Shown one piece after another: positions 1-14,024 of a DNA stretch of 64,000 nucleotides. A program made the translations under genes and the position numbers. The notes beneath the pieces are model-generated. The model had not been told where the DNA came from. It made no database searches and saw only the letters and a program-made list of their open reading frames with translations. The stretch is from Branchiostoma floridae (lineage: Eukaryota > Chordata > Leptocardii > Amphioxiformes > Branchiostomatidae): NCBI RefSeq assembly GCF_000003815.2, contig NC_049981.1, forward strand, positions 5,830,949 to 5,894,948. Reading direction: 5' to 3'. Position 1 is the stretch's first letter; each line of letters starts with the position of its first letter.

Positions 1-1964
1 TCAGAGTAGTCTTACTAATGTGGATATGTTAATGGTCTGAAGCTGGCTGTTGAAATATTGATATTAGGCATGGAGGTTGTTTACTCGTTTTTATTTCACT
101 GAAATTTTAACGACGTAGTTTAGACCAAATCAGATTAGGTCACGTCAATTTAATCCCTTGGTGCTCAAATGACGAAGGAGTGGGCGCGTGAAATGAAAGA
201 AAACACGAAATAGGCATTCTGTTATAGACAATGCACATTCGACAGGAGCCAAAGTCAACAATATTACGCTGACAGACATTTCGAGCATAAAACCACAGAG
301 TTTGAGTGTATTCATGAATAGGAAAACTGAAAGAATTAGAAACAACTTTCTTCACTGTTTTCTTTTTTCAACTCAGAAAAACGAACGAATCCAAAGAATT
401 GGTTTTACTGACGCAATAGAACGTGCGGAAATATGAAGGCTGGTCGGTAACATGCTCTACCCTGCAGAAGTAAATATGAGCAATGGGGTTTACAGTACAC
501 AACTGTGTTCTGTTTTTTTTTTCTGTTTTGTTTTTGGGATACCACATGTGTCTAGTTTTGTATCTTCCGTGCCTTTCCTTAAAGTTTGTTGATGCCTTTT
601 GATTTTGAAAAATGAATAAAGGACAATTTTTTTGGGAAATCATGCCCTACCCATATTTCTAAGTGAGAATTTCTCGTAAAAAGTGCATTTTCCTATGATC
701 TGGACCCGTCAAAGGCTTCATTCTATACTAGTTTGATCTGTTTCGTTAGTTATTTGGAAGAAATGTTGCTGTCCATGATACAAATGCAGCCATAAGGTTT
801 TCTCTGCGACGTTTTGTTAGCTTCCAGCTGCCTTCATTAAGGACTTTTCATCAGGTGATTTGATGTCTGAGAACACGCTAACCTAAATAAGTTTCTCGTA
901 ACGACGTAAGCTGGTAGGAAAATCATCAGTTGCCACGTTCTGTTTTGGGTGAGGAAGTCATGAGTGGCTGTGCTCAGTCCTCGTGTAGCACTGGTGCCTG
1001 CCAGATGCAAGCTCGGCGTGACCGTTACACGACAGAGTGGGGAAAACAATTTTTGATTAGACTAGCTAAGGTGGGCGTGTTGATTGCCTGAAGCTGACGT
1101 CACGAGTGACACGAAGGTGCTCATATAAATGAAATTAAGAACGCCATCCTTATGGTGTTCAAACTCAGATTTCAAAACTTTTTGGCCGGAGCGATCAATA
1201 TTCAGTACATCCTCTCTTCTTAACTATCGAAACAGGGGAAACTCTGACATTTAAACTAAATGCCGAACGTGCACTTTATCACTGTTGTTTGGGATGGGGG
1301 GTTGGTCGTTTTTTTCTTTCTTTATCGTTTTGAACAGATCTGTTCAGAGCCACTGAGTAAAGTAAGAGGATCTTCTTAGAACGTCTGACCAGATCCAAAA
1401 TCCTATCCATGAGTGATTAAGCAACTGTTACTTGGCGAATATTACTGATATGGTTGTGCTGATTGTCTGAAGCTGGCTGTTTGCATATTAACATTGACAT
1501 GGGGGTTGTTTACTCGTTTTTCTTTCATTGACATTTTCATACACATAAGAAGATAAGGCCACATTAATGTAATCCCTTGGTTCAAAGATTGTTGCAGGAT
1601 GATAACAGAGTAGTGAAATAGAAGCAAAGAAGAAACAGACTTTCTGTTGTAGACTGAAACCTTTGCTTAGTCATTATTTTAGGCTGTTTGGCATTTCAAG
1701 CATTAAATTACACATTTTAAGTGTTTCAATAAATAGGACAATCTAAACAATTGGGAAGACAAGAGCATTATTCAATGGTGGTGCTACAATTAGCGTTTGG
1801 TGTTCCTTTTATACTAAATGGCAAAAGTAGAAATTTTTAACTCAGAAAAAAAAAACAATCCAAAGAAATAAAATCGGCTAGTGAGGAACATGCCCTATCC
1901 CCATGTTTTAAAGTTTGAATTTCACGTGCTCTCTAATTTCACGCCCTGTCAAGTTATTTAGAAG

Positions 1965-2000
1965 CGATGCTACAGCCATATATTTTTGGCTGTAGCATCG
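1965..2000. repeat. Perfect 14-bp-arm hairpin in monomer B, unit 1
   Basis: CGATGCTACAGCCA is followed 8 bases later by its exact complement. The hairpin recurs in all four units inside monomer B and is absent from monomers A and C, so it arose in the B lineage. Confidence 0.85.
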
Positions 2001-2869
2001 TTTTACGTCTTGAAGGTTTCCAAATGCCTTCATATTTTAGGTCATAATGTATTACTTTTCACCAAGGGATTTGAATACGGAAAATTTACTTACCTTACGT
2101 TTCTCCAAACTTACCTCCAAACTTAGGCGGCCTATTTACTTTAGTATTCTCTTGGTAACGAAGCGCTGTCCTCAGTCTTCTTGTTGCACCGGTGCCTCTC
2201 AGATGCGAGCTCGTTGTGGCTGTGACGTAACGGAGTTGGAAAAACAATGTTTGATTAGTCTTACTTACGTGGGCGTGGTGATTGTCTAAAGCTGACGTCA
2301 CGAGAGTGCTCTAAGAAACATTAATCGGCCAAAAATCGACCAATTGCAGAGCTCGGAGTGGCTGTTGCGCAGCGGAGTTGGGAAAGCCTTATTTAGATGG
2401 GCGTGTTGATAAATGCTTTATTCGATATATTACATTACTCTGACAGTTAGCATTTTGCATGAATTTAAAGAAAACAAACTATGGAAAAAAACGAGATCTA
2501 CCGTCTATTTTGTTCTTCTTCATATACTGTTCCTGTCACACATGCTGTAACGTTATAAATAAAACATTTTCTTTACGTACAGTTTATTCATTAGTCGTGT
2601 TCACATGTCCACATGCACTCTCATTAATATAGCCCACACGTCGTGACTCTTCATGATAAAACAACAATGCTACATGAAGAAAAACACTGCTTTTATATCT
2701 CTAAAAGCCCTACTCAATTCTTTTGTGTGAGGACTGGGACTATGGCCGAACATTTTGTGCTATATATTAATGCTATTTGGAGCCTTCCTGTGTTTTGTAC
2801 AATCTTTACATCTAAAGGTTGCCTATTTTCGCTGTTGCCTTTGTTCTGGTCTATAGCATACATTTATAA

Positions 2870-3295
2870 TCATAAAGTTTTTGTTGCTATGACCGTAAAG
2901 AACGTTAAGAGTTCTGTTTTTTTTTTTTTAGCGAAACGAACGTTAAGAGTTCTGTTGCTATAAGCCTTAAAAGTTTTTCTGTTGGATACTTAAGATTTCT
3001 GTTGCTATGATCGTAAATATTCCTGTTGCCATGATCCTAGAAAGTTATTTTGCTATAATACTAAATAAGTCCGTGGATATGATTCTTAATGGGTTTTTTT
3101 TTTGCAATGATTTTAGAACAATTCTGTCACTATGAACCTAGCTAGAGATTTCTGTTGCCATAATCCTATAGAGTTCTGTTGCCATGATCTTTAAGAGTTC
3201 TGTTGTTATGATCCTTAACAATTCTGTTGCTATGATCGTTAACAGTTCTGTTGCTATGATACCAAAGGGTTCTGTTGCTATGATCGTAAAAAGCC
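2870..3295. repeat. 24-bp minisatellite, unit 1
   Basis: The clearest run is five tandem copies near 3175-3295 of a 24-base unit with core GTTCTGTTGCTATGATCGTT; degenerate, irregularly spaced copies extend left to about 2870. Open frames on both strands here are by-products of a period divisible by three. Confidence 0.85.
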
Positions 3296-5434
3296 GGACC
3301 AGGCAGTGTAAATGCGAAGACGGACTCCTGAAAACTTTGTTCCGGGGAGGAACATTCAAGGGCCCATATACAAATCTCAACTACAAAAGTATGAACCTCA
3401 GCAAACTTATGTACAGTACTGAAATGGCTTGCTACTGTAATCCAATACCTTATCTCTACTGTATATCCACAAAACACAAAAAATATCAGTACAATTACAC
3501 TGACCAAACAACAGTGTCTGTTATGAAACCTAGCAGAAAATCAGTCACATTGTAATAATATCTACAACACATATGAAAGAAACGTAAGGAAAACGTTGTT
3601 ATATGTGAGCCTAGTGTGATAGGTGGTGTCTTATGAATCGACGCTTCTGAATTCTTCGGTTATCCCAAAAGCTTGAGCGAATACAAATCGTCCTTTCACA
3701 TTGACCCATCTTGTTTTATGAACCCGGTCCTAAAGACTACTCCAGTTTTGGAATCGTAAACGCACCCAAACCACCTGACAGGTACATGGGTTTTCTCTGG
3801 AAATGACCTGGGTTGGGTGGGGGGGGGGGGGGGGGTGGGTAAAAATGCCTGCCCCAACTTTGACGTTGTATAACTGCTAAACAACGTGGGCTAGGACTAT
3901 GAAGCTTAATGACTTTTCCTAAAATATTGTTCGGGTTGCTGACATATTTTAGCAAATTTACTCACTTCAATTTTCATTATGGGATTTCATGGTTTTATTG
4001 CTAGACCACACCTGTTTATCTATATAATTAACATCCTGTGTAATTTAAATTGAAATTCTAATTAAATATTCATGATTTATACAAATTGGATGACAGAATA
4101 TTTGTTTCCCTTGTTGTGCCGAAATGTAGCGTTAAAACATCCTCAGAGTAGTCTTACTAATGTGGTTATGTTAATGGTCTGAAGCTGGCTGTTTGAATAT
4201 TAATATTTAGCATGGAGGTTGTTTACTCGTTTTTATTTCACTGAAATTTTAACGACGTAGTTTAGACCAGATCAGATTAGGTCACGTCAATTTAATCCCT
4301 TGGTGCTCAAATGACGAAGGAGTGGGCGCGTGAAATGAAAGAAAACACGAAATAGGCATTCTGTTATAGACAATGCACATTCGACAGGAGCCAAAGTCAA
4401 CAATTTACGCTGACAGACATTTCCAGCATAAAACCACAGAGTTTGAGTGTATTCATGAATAGGAAAACTGAAAGAATTAGAAACAAATTTCTTCACTGTT
4501 TTCTTTTCTCAACTCAGAAAAACGAACGAATCCAAAGAATTGGTTTTACTGACGCAATAGAATGTGCGGGAATATGAAGGCTGGTCGGTAACATGCTCTA
4601 CCCTGCAGAAGTAAATATGAGCAATGTGGTTTACAGTACACGACTGTGTTCTGTTTTTTTTTTCTGTTTTGTTTTTGGGATACCACATGTGTCTAGTTTT
4701 GTATCTTCCGTGCCTTTCCTTAAAGTTTGTTGATGCCTTTTGATTTTGAAAAAAATGAATAAAGGACAATTTTTTTTGGAAATCATGCCCTACCCATATT
4801 TCTAAGTGAGAATTTCTCGTAAAAAGTGCATTTTCCTATGATCTGTACCCGTCAAAGGCTTCACTCTATACTAGTTTGATCTGTTTCGTTAGTTATTTGG
4901 AAGAAATGTTGCTGTCCATGATACAAATGCAGTCATAAGGTTTTCTCCGCGACGTTTTGTTAGCTTCCAGCTGCCTTCATTATGGCATAATAAAGGACTT
5001 TTCACCAGGTGATTTGATGTCTGAGAACACGCTAACCTAAATAAGTTCCTCGTAAGCTGGTAGGAAAATCATTAGTTGCCACGTTCTGTTTTGGGTGAGG
5101 AAGTCATGAGTGGCTGTGCTTAGTCCTCGTGTAGCACTGGTGCCTGCCAGATGCGAGCTCGGCGTGTCCGTTACACGACAGAGTGGGGAAAACAATTTTT
5201 GATTAGTCTAGCTAAGGTGGGCGTGTTGATTGCCTGAAGCTGACGTCACGAGTGACACGAAGATGCTCATATAAATGAAATTAGGAACGCCATCCTTATT
5301 GTGTTCAAACTCAGATTTCAAAACTTTTTGGGCGGAGCGATCAATATTCAGTACATCCTCTCTTCTTAACTATCTAAACAGGGGAGACTCCAAATCCTAT
5401 CCATGGGTGATTTAGCAACTGCTACTTGGCGAAT

Positions 5435-5620
5435 GCCGTTTTCTCTGCTTAGCACTCAGCACTTAAGAGGAAGAGTATGGAAGTTAAACACACATCACTA
5501 CCAGCGGACCAGCCCCCTGCTGTAGTGGCTTGCACATGTGTGGCCCAAGGGCTTCGAAGTGGAGATGGGCGCCACCCTACGCGTCTGTAGATGCATGGGC
5601 AAACTTTAACTTTAACTTTA
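5435..5620 (+). mobile_element. SINE-like insertion, unit 2
   Basis: 186 bp ending in repeated TTTAAC and flanked by the 11-bp target-site duplication ACTTGGCGAAT (5424-5434 and 5621-5631). Unit 1 has the empty site with one ACTTGGCGAAT. Size, tail and long duplication fit LINE-driven retroposition. I could not assign the head to a tRNA, 5S or 7SL class. Confidence 0.85.
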
Positions 5621-6172
5621 ACTTGGCGAATATTACTGATATGGTTGTGCTGATTGTCTGAAGCTGGCTGTTTGCATATTAACATTGACATGGGGGTTGT
5701 TTACTCGTTTTTCTTTCATTAACATTTTCATGACGCCGTTCGGACCAGATAAGAAGATAAGGCCACATTAATGTAATCCCTTGGTTCAAAGATTGTTGCA
5801 GGATGATAACAGAGTAGTGAAATAGAAGCAAAGAAGAAACAGACTTTCTGTTGTAGACTGAAACCTTTCCTTAGTCATTATTTTAGGCTGTTTGGCATTT
5901 CAAGCATTAAATTACACATTTTAAGTGTTTCAATAAATAGGACAATCTAAACAATTGGGAACACAAGACCATTATTCAATGGTGGTGCTACAATACTAGC
6001 GTTTGGTGTTCCTTCTATACTATATGGCAAAAGTAGACATTTTTAACTCAGAAAAAAAAAAACAATCCAAAGAAATAAAATCGGCTAGTGAGGAACATGC
6101 CCTATCCCCATGTTTTTAAGTTTGAATTTCACGTGCTCTCTAATGATGTAGCCCTGTCAAGTTATTTAGAAG

Positions 6173-6208
6173 TGATGCTACAGCCATACATTTTTGGCTG
6201 TAGCATCG
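6173..6208. repeat. Hairpin in monomer B, unit 2
   Basis: Same hairpin as in unit 1; the first base of the left arm is changed (T for C), leaving 13 paired bases. Confidence 0.8.
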
Positions 6209-7084
6209 TTTTACGTCTTGAAGGTTTCCAAATGCCTTCATATTTTAGGTCATAATGTATTACTTTTCACCAGGGGAGTTGAATTCGGAAAATTCACTTA
6301 CCTTACGTTTCTCCAAACTTACCTCCAAACTTAGGCGGCCTATTTACTTTAGTATTCTCTTGGTAACGAAGCGCTGTCCTCAGTCTTCTTGTTGCACCGG
6401 TGCCTCTCAGATGCGAGCTCGGTGTGGCTGTGACGCAACGGAGTTGGAAAAACAATGTTTGATTAGTCTTACTTACGTGGGTGTGGTGATTGTCTAAAGC
6501 TGACGTCACGAGAGTGCTCTAAGGAACATTAATCGGCCAAAAATCGACCAATTGCAGAGCTCGGTGTTACGCTTTTAGCAGGACAAGAAAGCCTTATTTA
6601 GATGGGCGTGTTGATAAATGCTTTATTCGATATATTACATTACTCTGACAGTTAGCATTTTGCATGAATTTAAAGAAAACAAACTATGGAAAAAAAACGA
6701 GATCTACCGTCTATTTTGTGCTTCTTCATATACTGTTCCTGTCACACATGCTGTAACGTTACAAATAAAACATTTTCTTTACGTATAATTTATTCATTAG
6801 TCGTAGTCACATGTCCACATGCACTCTCATTAATACAGCCCACACGTCGTGACTCTTTGAGAAAAAACAGCAATGCTACATGAAGGAAAACACTGCTGTT
6901 AAATCTCTAAAAGCCCTACTCAATTCTTTTGTGTGAGGACTGGGACTATGGCCGAACATTCTGTGCTATATATCAATGCTATTTGGAGCCTTTCTGTGTT
7001 TTGTACAATCTTTACATCTAAAGGTTGCATATTTTCGCATTTGCTTTTGTCCTGGTCTACAGCATACATTTATAAGCATAAAGT

Positions 7085-7490
7085 TTTTGTTGCTATGACC
7101 GTAAAGAACGTTAAGAGTTCTGTTTTTTTAGCGAAACGAACGTTAAGAGTTCTGTTGCTATAAGCCTTAAAAGTTTTTCTGTTAGATACTTAAGATTTCT
7201 GTTGCTATGATCGTTAAGATTCCTGTTGCCTTGATCCTAGAAAGTTATTTTGCTATAATACTAAATAAGTCCGTGGATATTATTCTTAATGGTTTTTTTT
7301 GCAATGATCTTAGAACAATTCTGTCACTATGAACCTAGCTATAGATTTCTGTTGTCATAATCCTATAGAGTTCTGTTGCCATGATCTTTAAGAGTTCTGT
7401 TGTTATGATCCTTAACAATTCTGATGCTATGATCGTTAACAGTTCTGTTGCTATGATACTAAAGGGTTCTGTTGCTATGATCCTAAAAAG
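7085..7490. repeat. 24-bp minisatellite, unit 2
   Basis: Same core as unit 1, regular near 7370-7490 and degenerate to the left. Confidence 0.8.
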
Positions 7491-7677
7491 CCGGACCAGG
7501 CAGTGTAAATGCGAAGACGGACTCCTGAAAACTTTGTTCCGGGGAGGAACATTCAAGGGCCCATATACAAATCTCAACTACAAAAGTATGAACCTCAGCA
7601 AACTTATGTACATTACTGAAATGGCTTGCTACTGTAATCCAATACCTTATCTCTACTGTATATCCACAAACACACAA

Positions 7678-7725
7678 AAAATATCAGTACAATATCAGTA
7701 CAATATCAGTACAATATCGGTACAC
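7678..7725. repeat. Short tandem repeat private to unit 2
   Basis: Four copies of an 11-base unit, ATATCAGTACA, where units 1 and 3 have one. A local expansion in one array copy. Confidence 0.8.
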
Positions 7726-9644
7726 TGACCAAACAACAGTGTCTGTTATGAAACCTAGCAGAAAGTCAATCACATTGTAACAATAACACATATGAAAGAC
7801 AACGTAAGGAAAACGTTGTTATATGTGAGCCTAGTGTGATAGGTGGTGTCTTATGAATCGACGCTTCTGAATTCTTCGGTTATCCCAAAAGCTTGAGCGA
7901 ATACAAATCGTCCTTTCACATTGACCCATCTTGTTTTATGAACCCGGTCCTAAAGACTACTCCAGTTTTGGAAGCGTAAATGCACCCAAACCACATGGCA
8001 GGTACATTGATTTTCTCTGGAAATGACCTTGGTGGGGGAGGGATGCTAAAAGTGCCCGCGCTAACTTTGACGTTGTATAACTGCTAAACAACGTGTGCTA
8101 GGACTACGAAACTTAGTGATTTTTCCTAAAATATTGTTCGGGTTCCTGACATATTTTACCAAATTTACTCACTTCAATTTTCATTATGGGATTTCATGGT
8201 TTTATTGCTAGACCACACCTGTTTATCTATATAATTAACATCCTGTGTAATTTAAATTTACAGTTCTAATTAAATATTCATAATTCATGCAAATTGGATG
8301 ACAGAATATTTGTTTCCTTGTTGTGCCGAAATGTAGTGTTAAAACAGCCTCAGAGTAGTCTTACTAATGTGGTTATGTTAATGGTCTGAAGCTGGCTGTT
8401 TGAATAATAATATTTAGCACGGGTGTTGTTTACTCGATTTTATTTCACTGAAATTTTAACGACGTAGTTTAGACCAGATCAGATTAGGTCACGTCAATTT
8501 AATCCCTTGGTGCTCAAATGACGAAGGAGTGGGCGCGTGAAATGAAAGAAAACACGAAATAGGCATTCTGTTATAGACAATGCACATTCGACATGAGCCA
8601 AGGTCAACAATTTACGCTGACAGACATTTCGAGCATAAAACCACAGAGTTTGAGTGTATTCATGAATAGGAAAACTGAAAGAATTAGAAACAACTTTCTT
8701 CACTGTTTTCTTTCTTCAACTCAGAAAAACGAACGAATCCAAAGAATTGGTTTTACTGACGCAATAGAATGTGCGGGAATATGAAGGCTGGTCGGTAACA
8801 TGCTCTACCCTGCAGAAGTAAATATGAGCAATGGGGTTTACAGTACACGACTGTGTTCTGTTTTTTTTTTCTGTTTTGTTTTTGGGATACCACATGTGTC
8901 TAGTTTTGTATCTTCCGTGCCTTTCCTTCAAGTTTGTTGATGCCTTTTGATTTTAAAAAATGAATAAAGGACAATTTTTTGGAAATCATGCCCTACCCAT
9001 ATTTCTAAGTGAGAATTTCTCGTAAAAAGTGCATTTTCCTATGATCTGGACCCGTCAAAGGCTTCATTCTATACTAGTTTGATCTGTTTCGTTAGTTATT
9101 TGGAAGAGATGTTGCTGTCCATGATACAAATGCAGCCATAAGGTTTTCTCCGCGACGTTTTGTTAGCTTCCAGCTGCCTTCATTATGTCATAATAAAGGA
9201 CCTTTCACCAGATGATTTGATGTCTGAGAACACGCTAACCTAAATATTAATTAAGTTCCTCGTAAGCTGGTAGGAAAATCATTAGTTGCCACGTTCTGTT
9301 TTGGGTGAGGAAGACATGAGTGGCTGTGCTCAGTCCCCGTGTAGCACTGGTGCCTGCCAGATGCAAGCTCGGCGTGTCCGTTACACGACAGAGTGGGGAA
9401 AACAATTTTTGATTAGACTAGCTAAGGTGGGCGTGTTGATTGCCTGAAGCTGACGTCACGAGTGACACGAAGATGCTCATATAAATGAAATTAAGAACGC
9501 CATCCTTATGGTGTTCAAACTCAGATTTCAAAACTTTTTGGCCGGAGCGATCAATATTCAGTACATCCTCTCTTCTTAACTATCTAAACAGGGGAAACTC
9601 CAAATCCTATCCATGGGTGATTTAGCAACTGCTACTTGGCGAAT

Positions 9645-9830
9645 GCTGCTTTCTCTGCTTAGCACTCAGCACTTAAGAGGAAGAGTATGGAAGTTAAACA
9701 CACATCACTACCAGCGGACCAGCCCCCTGCTGTAGTGGCTTGCAAATGTGTGGCCCAAGGGCTTCGAAGTGGAGATGGGCGCCACCCTACGCGTCTGTAG
9801 ATGCATGGGCAAACTTTAACTTTAACTTTA
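9645..9830 (+). mobile_element. SINE-like insertion, unit 3
   Basis: Same element, site and ACTTGGCGAAT duplication (9634-9644, 9831-9841) as in unit 2, so it was inherited through array amplification rather than inserted independently. Confidence 0.85.
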
Positions 9831-10377
9831 ACTTGGCGAATATTACTGATATGGTTGTGCTGATTGTCTGAAGCTGGCTGTTTGCATATTAACATTGACA
9901 TGGGGGTTGTTTACTCGTTTTTCTTTCATTGACATTTTCATGACGCCGTTCGGACCAGATAAGAAGATAAGGCCACATTAATGTAATCCCTTGGTTCAAA
10001 GACTGTTGCAGGATGATAACAGAGTAGTGAAATAGAAGCAAAGAAGGAACAGACTTTCTGTTGTAGACTGAAACCTTTCCTTAGTCATTATTTTAGGCTG
10101 TTTGGCATTTCAAGCATTAAATTACACATTTTAAGTGTTTCAATAAATAGGACAATCTAAACAATTGGGAAGACAAGAGCATTATTCAATGGTGGTGCTA
10201 CAATATTAGCGTTTGGTGTTCCTTCTATACTAAATGGCAAAAGTAGACATTTTTAACTCAGAAAAAAAAATCCAAAGAACTAAAATCGGCTAGTGAGGAA
10301 CATGCCCTATCCCCATGTTTTAAAGTTTGAATTTCACGTGCTCTCTAATGATGTAGCCCTGTCAAGTTATTTAGAAG

Positions 10378-10413
10378 CGATGCTACAGCCATACATTTTT
10401 GGCTGTAGCATCG
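10378..10413. repeat. Hairpin in monomer B, unit 3
   Basis: Perfect 14-bp arms, 8-base loop, as in unit 1. Confidence 0.85.
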
Positions 10414-11289
10414 TTTTACGTCTTGAAAGTTTCCAAATGCCTTCATATTTTAGGTCATAACGTATTACTTTTCACCAGGGGATTTGAATTCGGAAAATTT
10501 ACTTACCTTACGTTTCTCCAAACTTACCTCCAAACTTAGGCGGCCTATTTACTTTAGTATTCTCTTGGTAACGAAGCGCTGTCCTCAGTCTTCTTGCTGC
10601 ACCGGTGCCTCTCAGATGCGAGCTCGGTGTGGCTGTGACGCAACGGAGTTGGAAAAACAATGTTTGATTAGTCTTACTTACGTGGGCGTGGTGATTGTCT
10701 AAAGCTGACGTCACGAGAGTGCTCTAAGGAACATTAATCGGCCAAGAATCGACCAATTGCAGAGCTCGGTGTGGCTGTTGCTCAGCGGAGTTGGGAAAGC
10801 CTTATTTAGATGGGCGTGTTGAAAAATGCTTTATTCAATATATTACATTACTCTGACAGTTGGCATTTTGCATGAATTTAAAGAAAACAAACTATGGAAA
10901 AAAACGAGATCTACCGTCTATTTTGTTCTTCTTCATATACTGTTCCTGTCACACATGCTGTAACGTTACAAGTAAAACATTTTCTTTACGTATAGTTTAT
11001 TCATTAGTCGTGTTCACATGTCCACATGCAATCTCATTAATATAGCCCACACGTCGTGACTCTTCATGATAAAACAACAATGCTACATGAAGGAAAATAC
11101 TGTTGTTATATCTCTAAAAGCCCTACTCAATTCTTTTGTGTAAGGACTGGGACTATGGCCGAACATTCTGTGCTATATATTAATGCGAGTTGGAGCCTTC
11201 CTGTGTTAAGTACAATCTTAACATCTAAAGGTTGCCTATTTTCGCAGTTGCCTTTGTCCTGGTCTATAGCATACATGTATAAGCATAAA

Positions 11290-11728
11290 GTTTTTTGTTG
11301 CTATGACCGTAAAGAACGTTAAGAGTTCTGTTTTTTTTATCGAAACGAACGTTAAGAGTTCTGTTGCTATAGCCTTAAAAGTTTTTCTGTTGAATACTTA
11401 AGATTTCTTTTGCTATAATCGTAAAGACTTCTGCTGCTATGATCGTAAAAATTCCTGTTGCCATGATCCTAGAAAGTTATTTTGCTATAATACTAAATAA
11501 GTCCGTTGATATGATTCTTAATGTGTTTTCTTCTTTTCCAATGATCTTAGAACAATTCTGTCACTATGAACCTAACTAGAGATTTCTGTTGATATAATCC
11601 TATAGAGTTCTGTTGCCATGATCTTTAAGAGTTCTGTTGTTATGATCCTTAACAATTCTGATGCTATGATCGTTAACAGTTCTGTTGCTATGATACTAAA
11701 GGGTTCTGTTGCTATGATCCTAAAAAGG
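11290..11728. repeat. 24-bp minisatellite, unit 3
   Basis: Same 24-base core; regular near 11,605-11,728. Confidence 0.8.
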
Positions 11729-13839
11729 CGGACCAGGCAGTGTAAATGCGAATACGGACTCCTGAAAACTTTGTTCCGGGGAGGAACATTCAAGGGCCCA
11801 TATACAAATTTCAACTACAAAAGTATGAACCTCAGCAAACTTATGTACAGTGCTGAAATGGCTTGCTACTGTAATCCAATACCTTATCTCTACTGTATAT
11901 CCACAAAACACAAAAAAATATCAGTACAATTACACTGACCAAACAACAGTGTCTGTTATGAAACCTAGCAGAAAATCAGTCACATTGTAACAATAACACA
12001 TATGAAAGACAACGTAAGGAAAACGTTGTTATATGTGAGCCTAGTGTGATAGGTGGTGTCTTATGAATCGACGCTTCTGAATTCTTCGGTTATCCCAAAA
12101 GCTTGAGCGAATACAAATCGTCCTTTCACATTGACCCATCTTGTTTTATGAACCCGGTCCTAAAGACTACTCCAGTTTTGGAAGCGTAAATGCACCCAAA
12201 CCACAAGGCAGGTACAAGGATTTTCTCTGGAAATGACCTGGTTTGTAGGGGGGGGGGGGGCTAAAAGTGCCCGCGCCAACTTTGACGTTATATAACTGCT
12301 AAACAACGTGTGCTAGGACTACGAAACTTAGTGACTTTTCCTAAAATATTGTTCGGGTTCCTGACATATTTTACCAAATTTAGTCACTTCAATTTTCATT
12401 ATGGTATTTCAGGGTTTTATTGCTACCCCCCCTGTTTATCTATATAATTAACATCCTGTGCAATTTAAATTTACATTTCTAATTAAATATTAATAATTTA
12501 TGCAAATTGGATGACAGAATATTTGTTTTCCTTGTTGTGCCGAAATGTAGTGTTAAAACAGCCTCAGAGTAGTCTTACTAATGTGTTAATGGTCTGAAGC
12601 TGGCTGTTTGTATATTAATATTTAGCATGGAGGTTGTTTACTCGTTTTGATTTCGCTAAAATTCAACGACGTAGTTTAGACCAGATCAGATTAGGTCACG
12701 TCAATTTAATCCCTTGGTGCTCATATGACGAAGGAGTGGGCACGTGAAATGAAAGAAAACACGAAATAGGCATTCTGTTATAGACAATGCACATTCGACA
12801 TGAGCCAAAGTCAACAATTTACGCTGACAGACATTTCGAGCATAAAACCACAGAGTTTGAGTGTATTCATGAATAGGCAAACTGAAAGAATTAGAAACAA
12901 CTTTCTTCACTGTTTTCTTTCTTCAACTCAGAAAAACGAACGAATCCAAAGAATTGGTTTTACTGACGCAATAGAATGTGCGGGAATATGAAGGCTGGTC
13001 GGTAACATGCTCTACCCTGCAGAAGTAAATATGAGCAATGGGGTTTACAGTACACGACTGTGTTCTTTTTTTTCTGTTTTGTTTTTGGGATACCACATGT
13101 GTATAGTTTTGTATCTTCCGTGCCTTTCCTTCAAGTTTGTTGATGCCTTTTGATTTTAAAAAATGAATAAAGGACAATTTTTTGGAAATCATGCCCAACC
13201 CATATTTCTAAGTGAGAATTTCTCGTAAAAAGTGCATTTCCCATGATCTGGACCCGTCAAAGGCTTCATTCTATACTAGTTTGATCTGTTTCGTTAGTTA
13301 TTTGGAAGAAATGTTGCTGTCCATGATACAAATGCAGCCATAAGGTTTTCTCCGCGACGTTTTGTTAGCTTCCAGCTGCCTTCATTATGGCATAATAAAG
13401 GACCTTTCACCAGGTGATTTGATGTCTGAGAACACGCTAACCTAAATAAGTTCCTCGTAAGCTGGTAGGAAAATCATTAGTTGCCACGTTCTGTTTTGGG
13501 TGAGGAAGACATGAGTGGCTGTGCTCAGTCCCCGTGTAGCACTGGTGCCTGCCAGATGCAAGCTCGGCGTGACCGTTACACGACAGAGTGGGGAAAACAA
13601 TTTTTAATTAGTCTAGCTAAGGTGGGCGTGTTGATTGCCTGAAGCTGACGTCACGAGTGACACGAAGGTGCTCATATAAATGAAATTAAGAACGCCATCC
13701 TTATGGTGTTCAAACTCAGATTTCAAAACTTTTTGGCCGGAGCGATCAATATTCAGTACATCCTCTCTTCTTAACTATCTAAACAGGGGAAACTCCAAAT
13801 CCTATCCATGGGTGATTTAGCAACTGCTACTTGGCGAAT

Positions 13840-14024
13840 GCTGCTTTCTCTGCTTAGCACTCAGCACTTAAGAGGAAGAGTATGGAAGTTAAACACACAT
13901 CACTACCAGCGGACCAGCCCCCTGCTGTAGTGGCTTGCACATGTGTGGCCCAAGGGCTTCGAAGTGGAGAAGGGCGCCACCCTACGCGTCTGTAGATGCA
14001 TTGGCAAACTTTAACTTAACTTTA
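13840..14024 (+). mobile_element. SINE-like insertion, unit 4
   Basis: 185 bp at the same site with the same duplication (13,829-13,839 and 14,025-14,035); one base shorter in the TTTAAC tail. Confidence 0.85.

Larger units (their letters stand above)
1..4142. repeat. Tandem 4.2-kb unit, copy 1 (outgroup copy)
   Basis: First of about 3.8 head-to-tail copies; the same opening (TCAGAGTAGTCTTACTAATG) recurs at 4143, 8350 and 12,564. Monomer A lies at about 1-1240 and monomer B at about 1435-2340, then an AT-rich stretch, a 24-bp minisatellite and a conserved tail. This copy differs from the others in two ways. It keeps about 140 bp (about 1247-1390) that the others lack, and it has a single ACTTGGCGAAT at about 1433 where the others carry a SINE. 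No reading frame is long enough or conserved enough to call a gene. Confidence 0.9.
4143..8349. repeat. Tandem 4.2-kb unit, copy 2
   Basis: 4,207 bp and very similar to unit 1 by eye. Monomer A is at about 4143-5385 and monomer B at about 5632-6555. It shares with units 3 and 4 the SINE at 5435-5620 and the loss of about 140 bp (junction near 5388). Confidence 0.9.
8350..12563. repeat. Tandem 4.2-kb unit, copy 3
   Basis: 4,214 bp. Monomer A is at about 8350-9590 and monomer B at about 9842-10,760, with the SINE between them and the 24-bp minisatellite near 11,290-11,728. It groups with units 2 and 4. Confidence 0.9.

Noticed and set aside
2870-3295. CRISPR-like repeat array
   Set aside because: Contiguous degenerate 24-bp repeats with no spacers, in animal DNA.
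3138-3555. Frames on both strands repeated in array units 1-3
   Set aside because: They arise from the 24-bp minisatellite and its flank; ends drift between units and no family resemblance is visible.
3696-3884. Minus-strand peptide WFGCVYDSKTGVVFRTGF as an exon
   Set aside because: Partly kept in unit 2, but a proline-rich run from a G tract precedes it and no splice partner or second exon was found.
5449-5691. 80-codon minus-strand frame shared by units 2 and 3
   Set aside because: Lies in the SINE and its TTTAAC tail.
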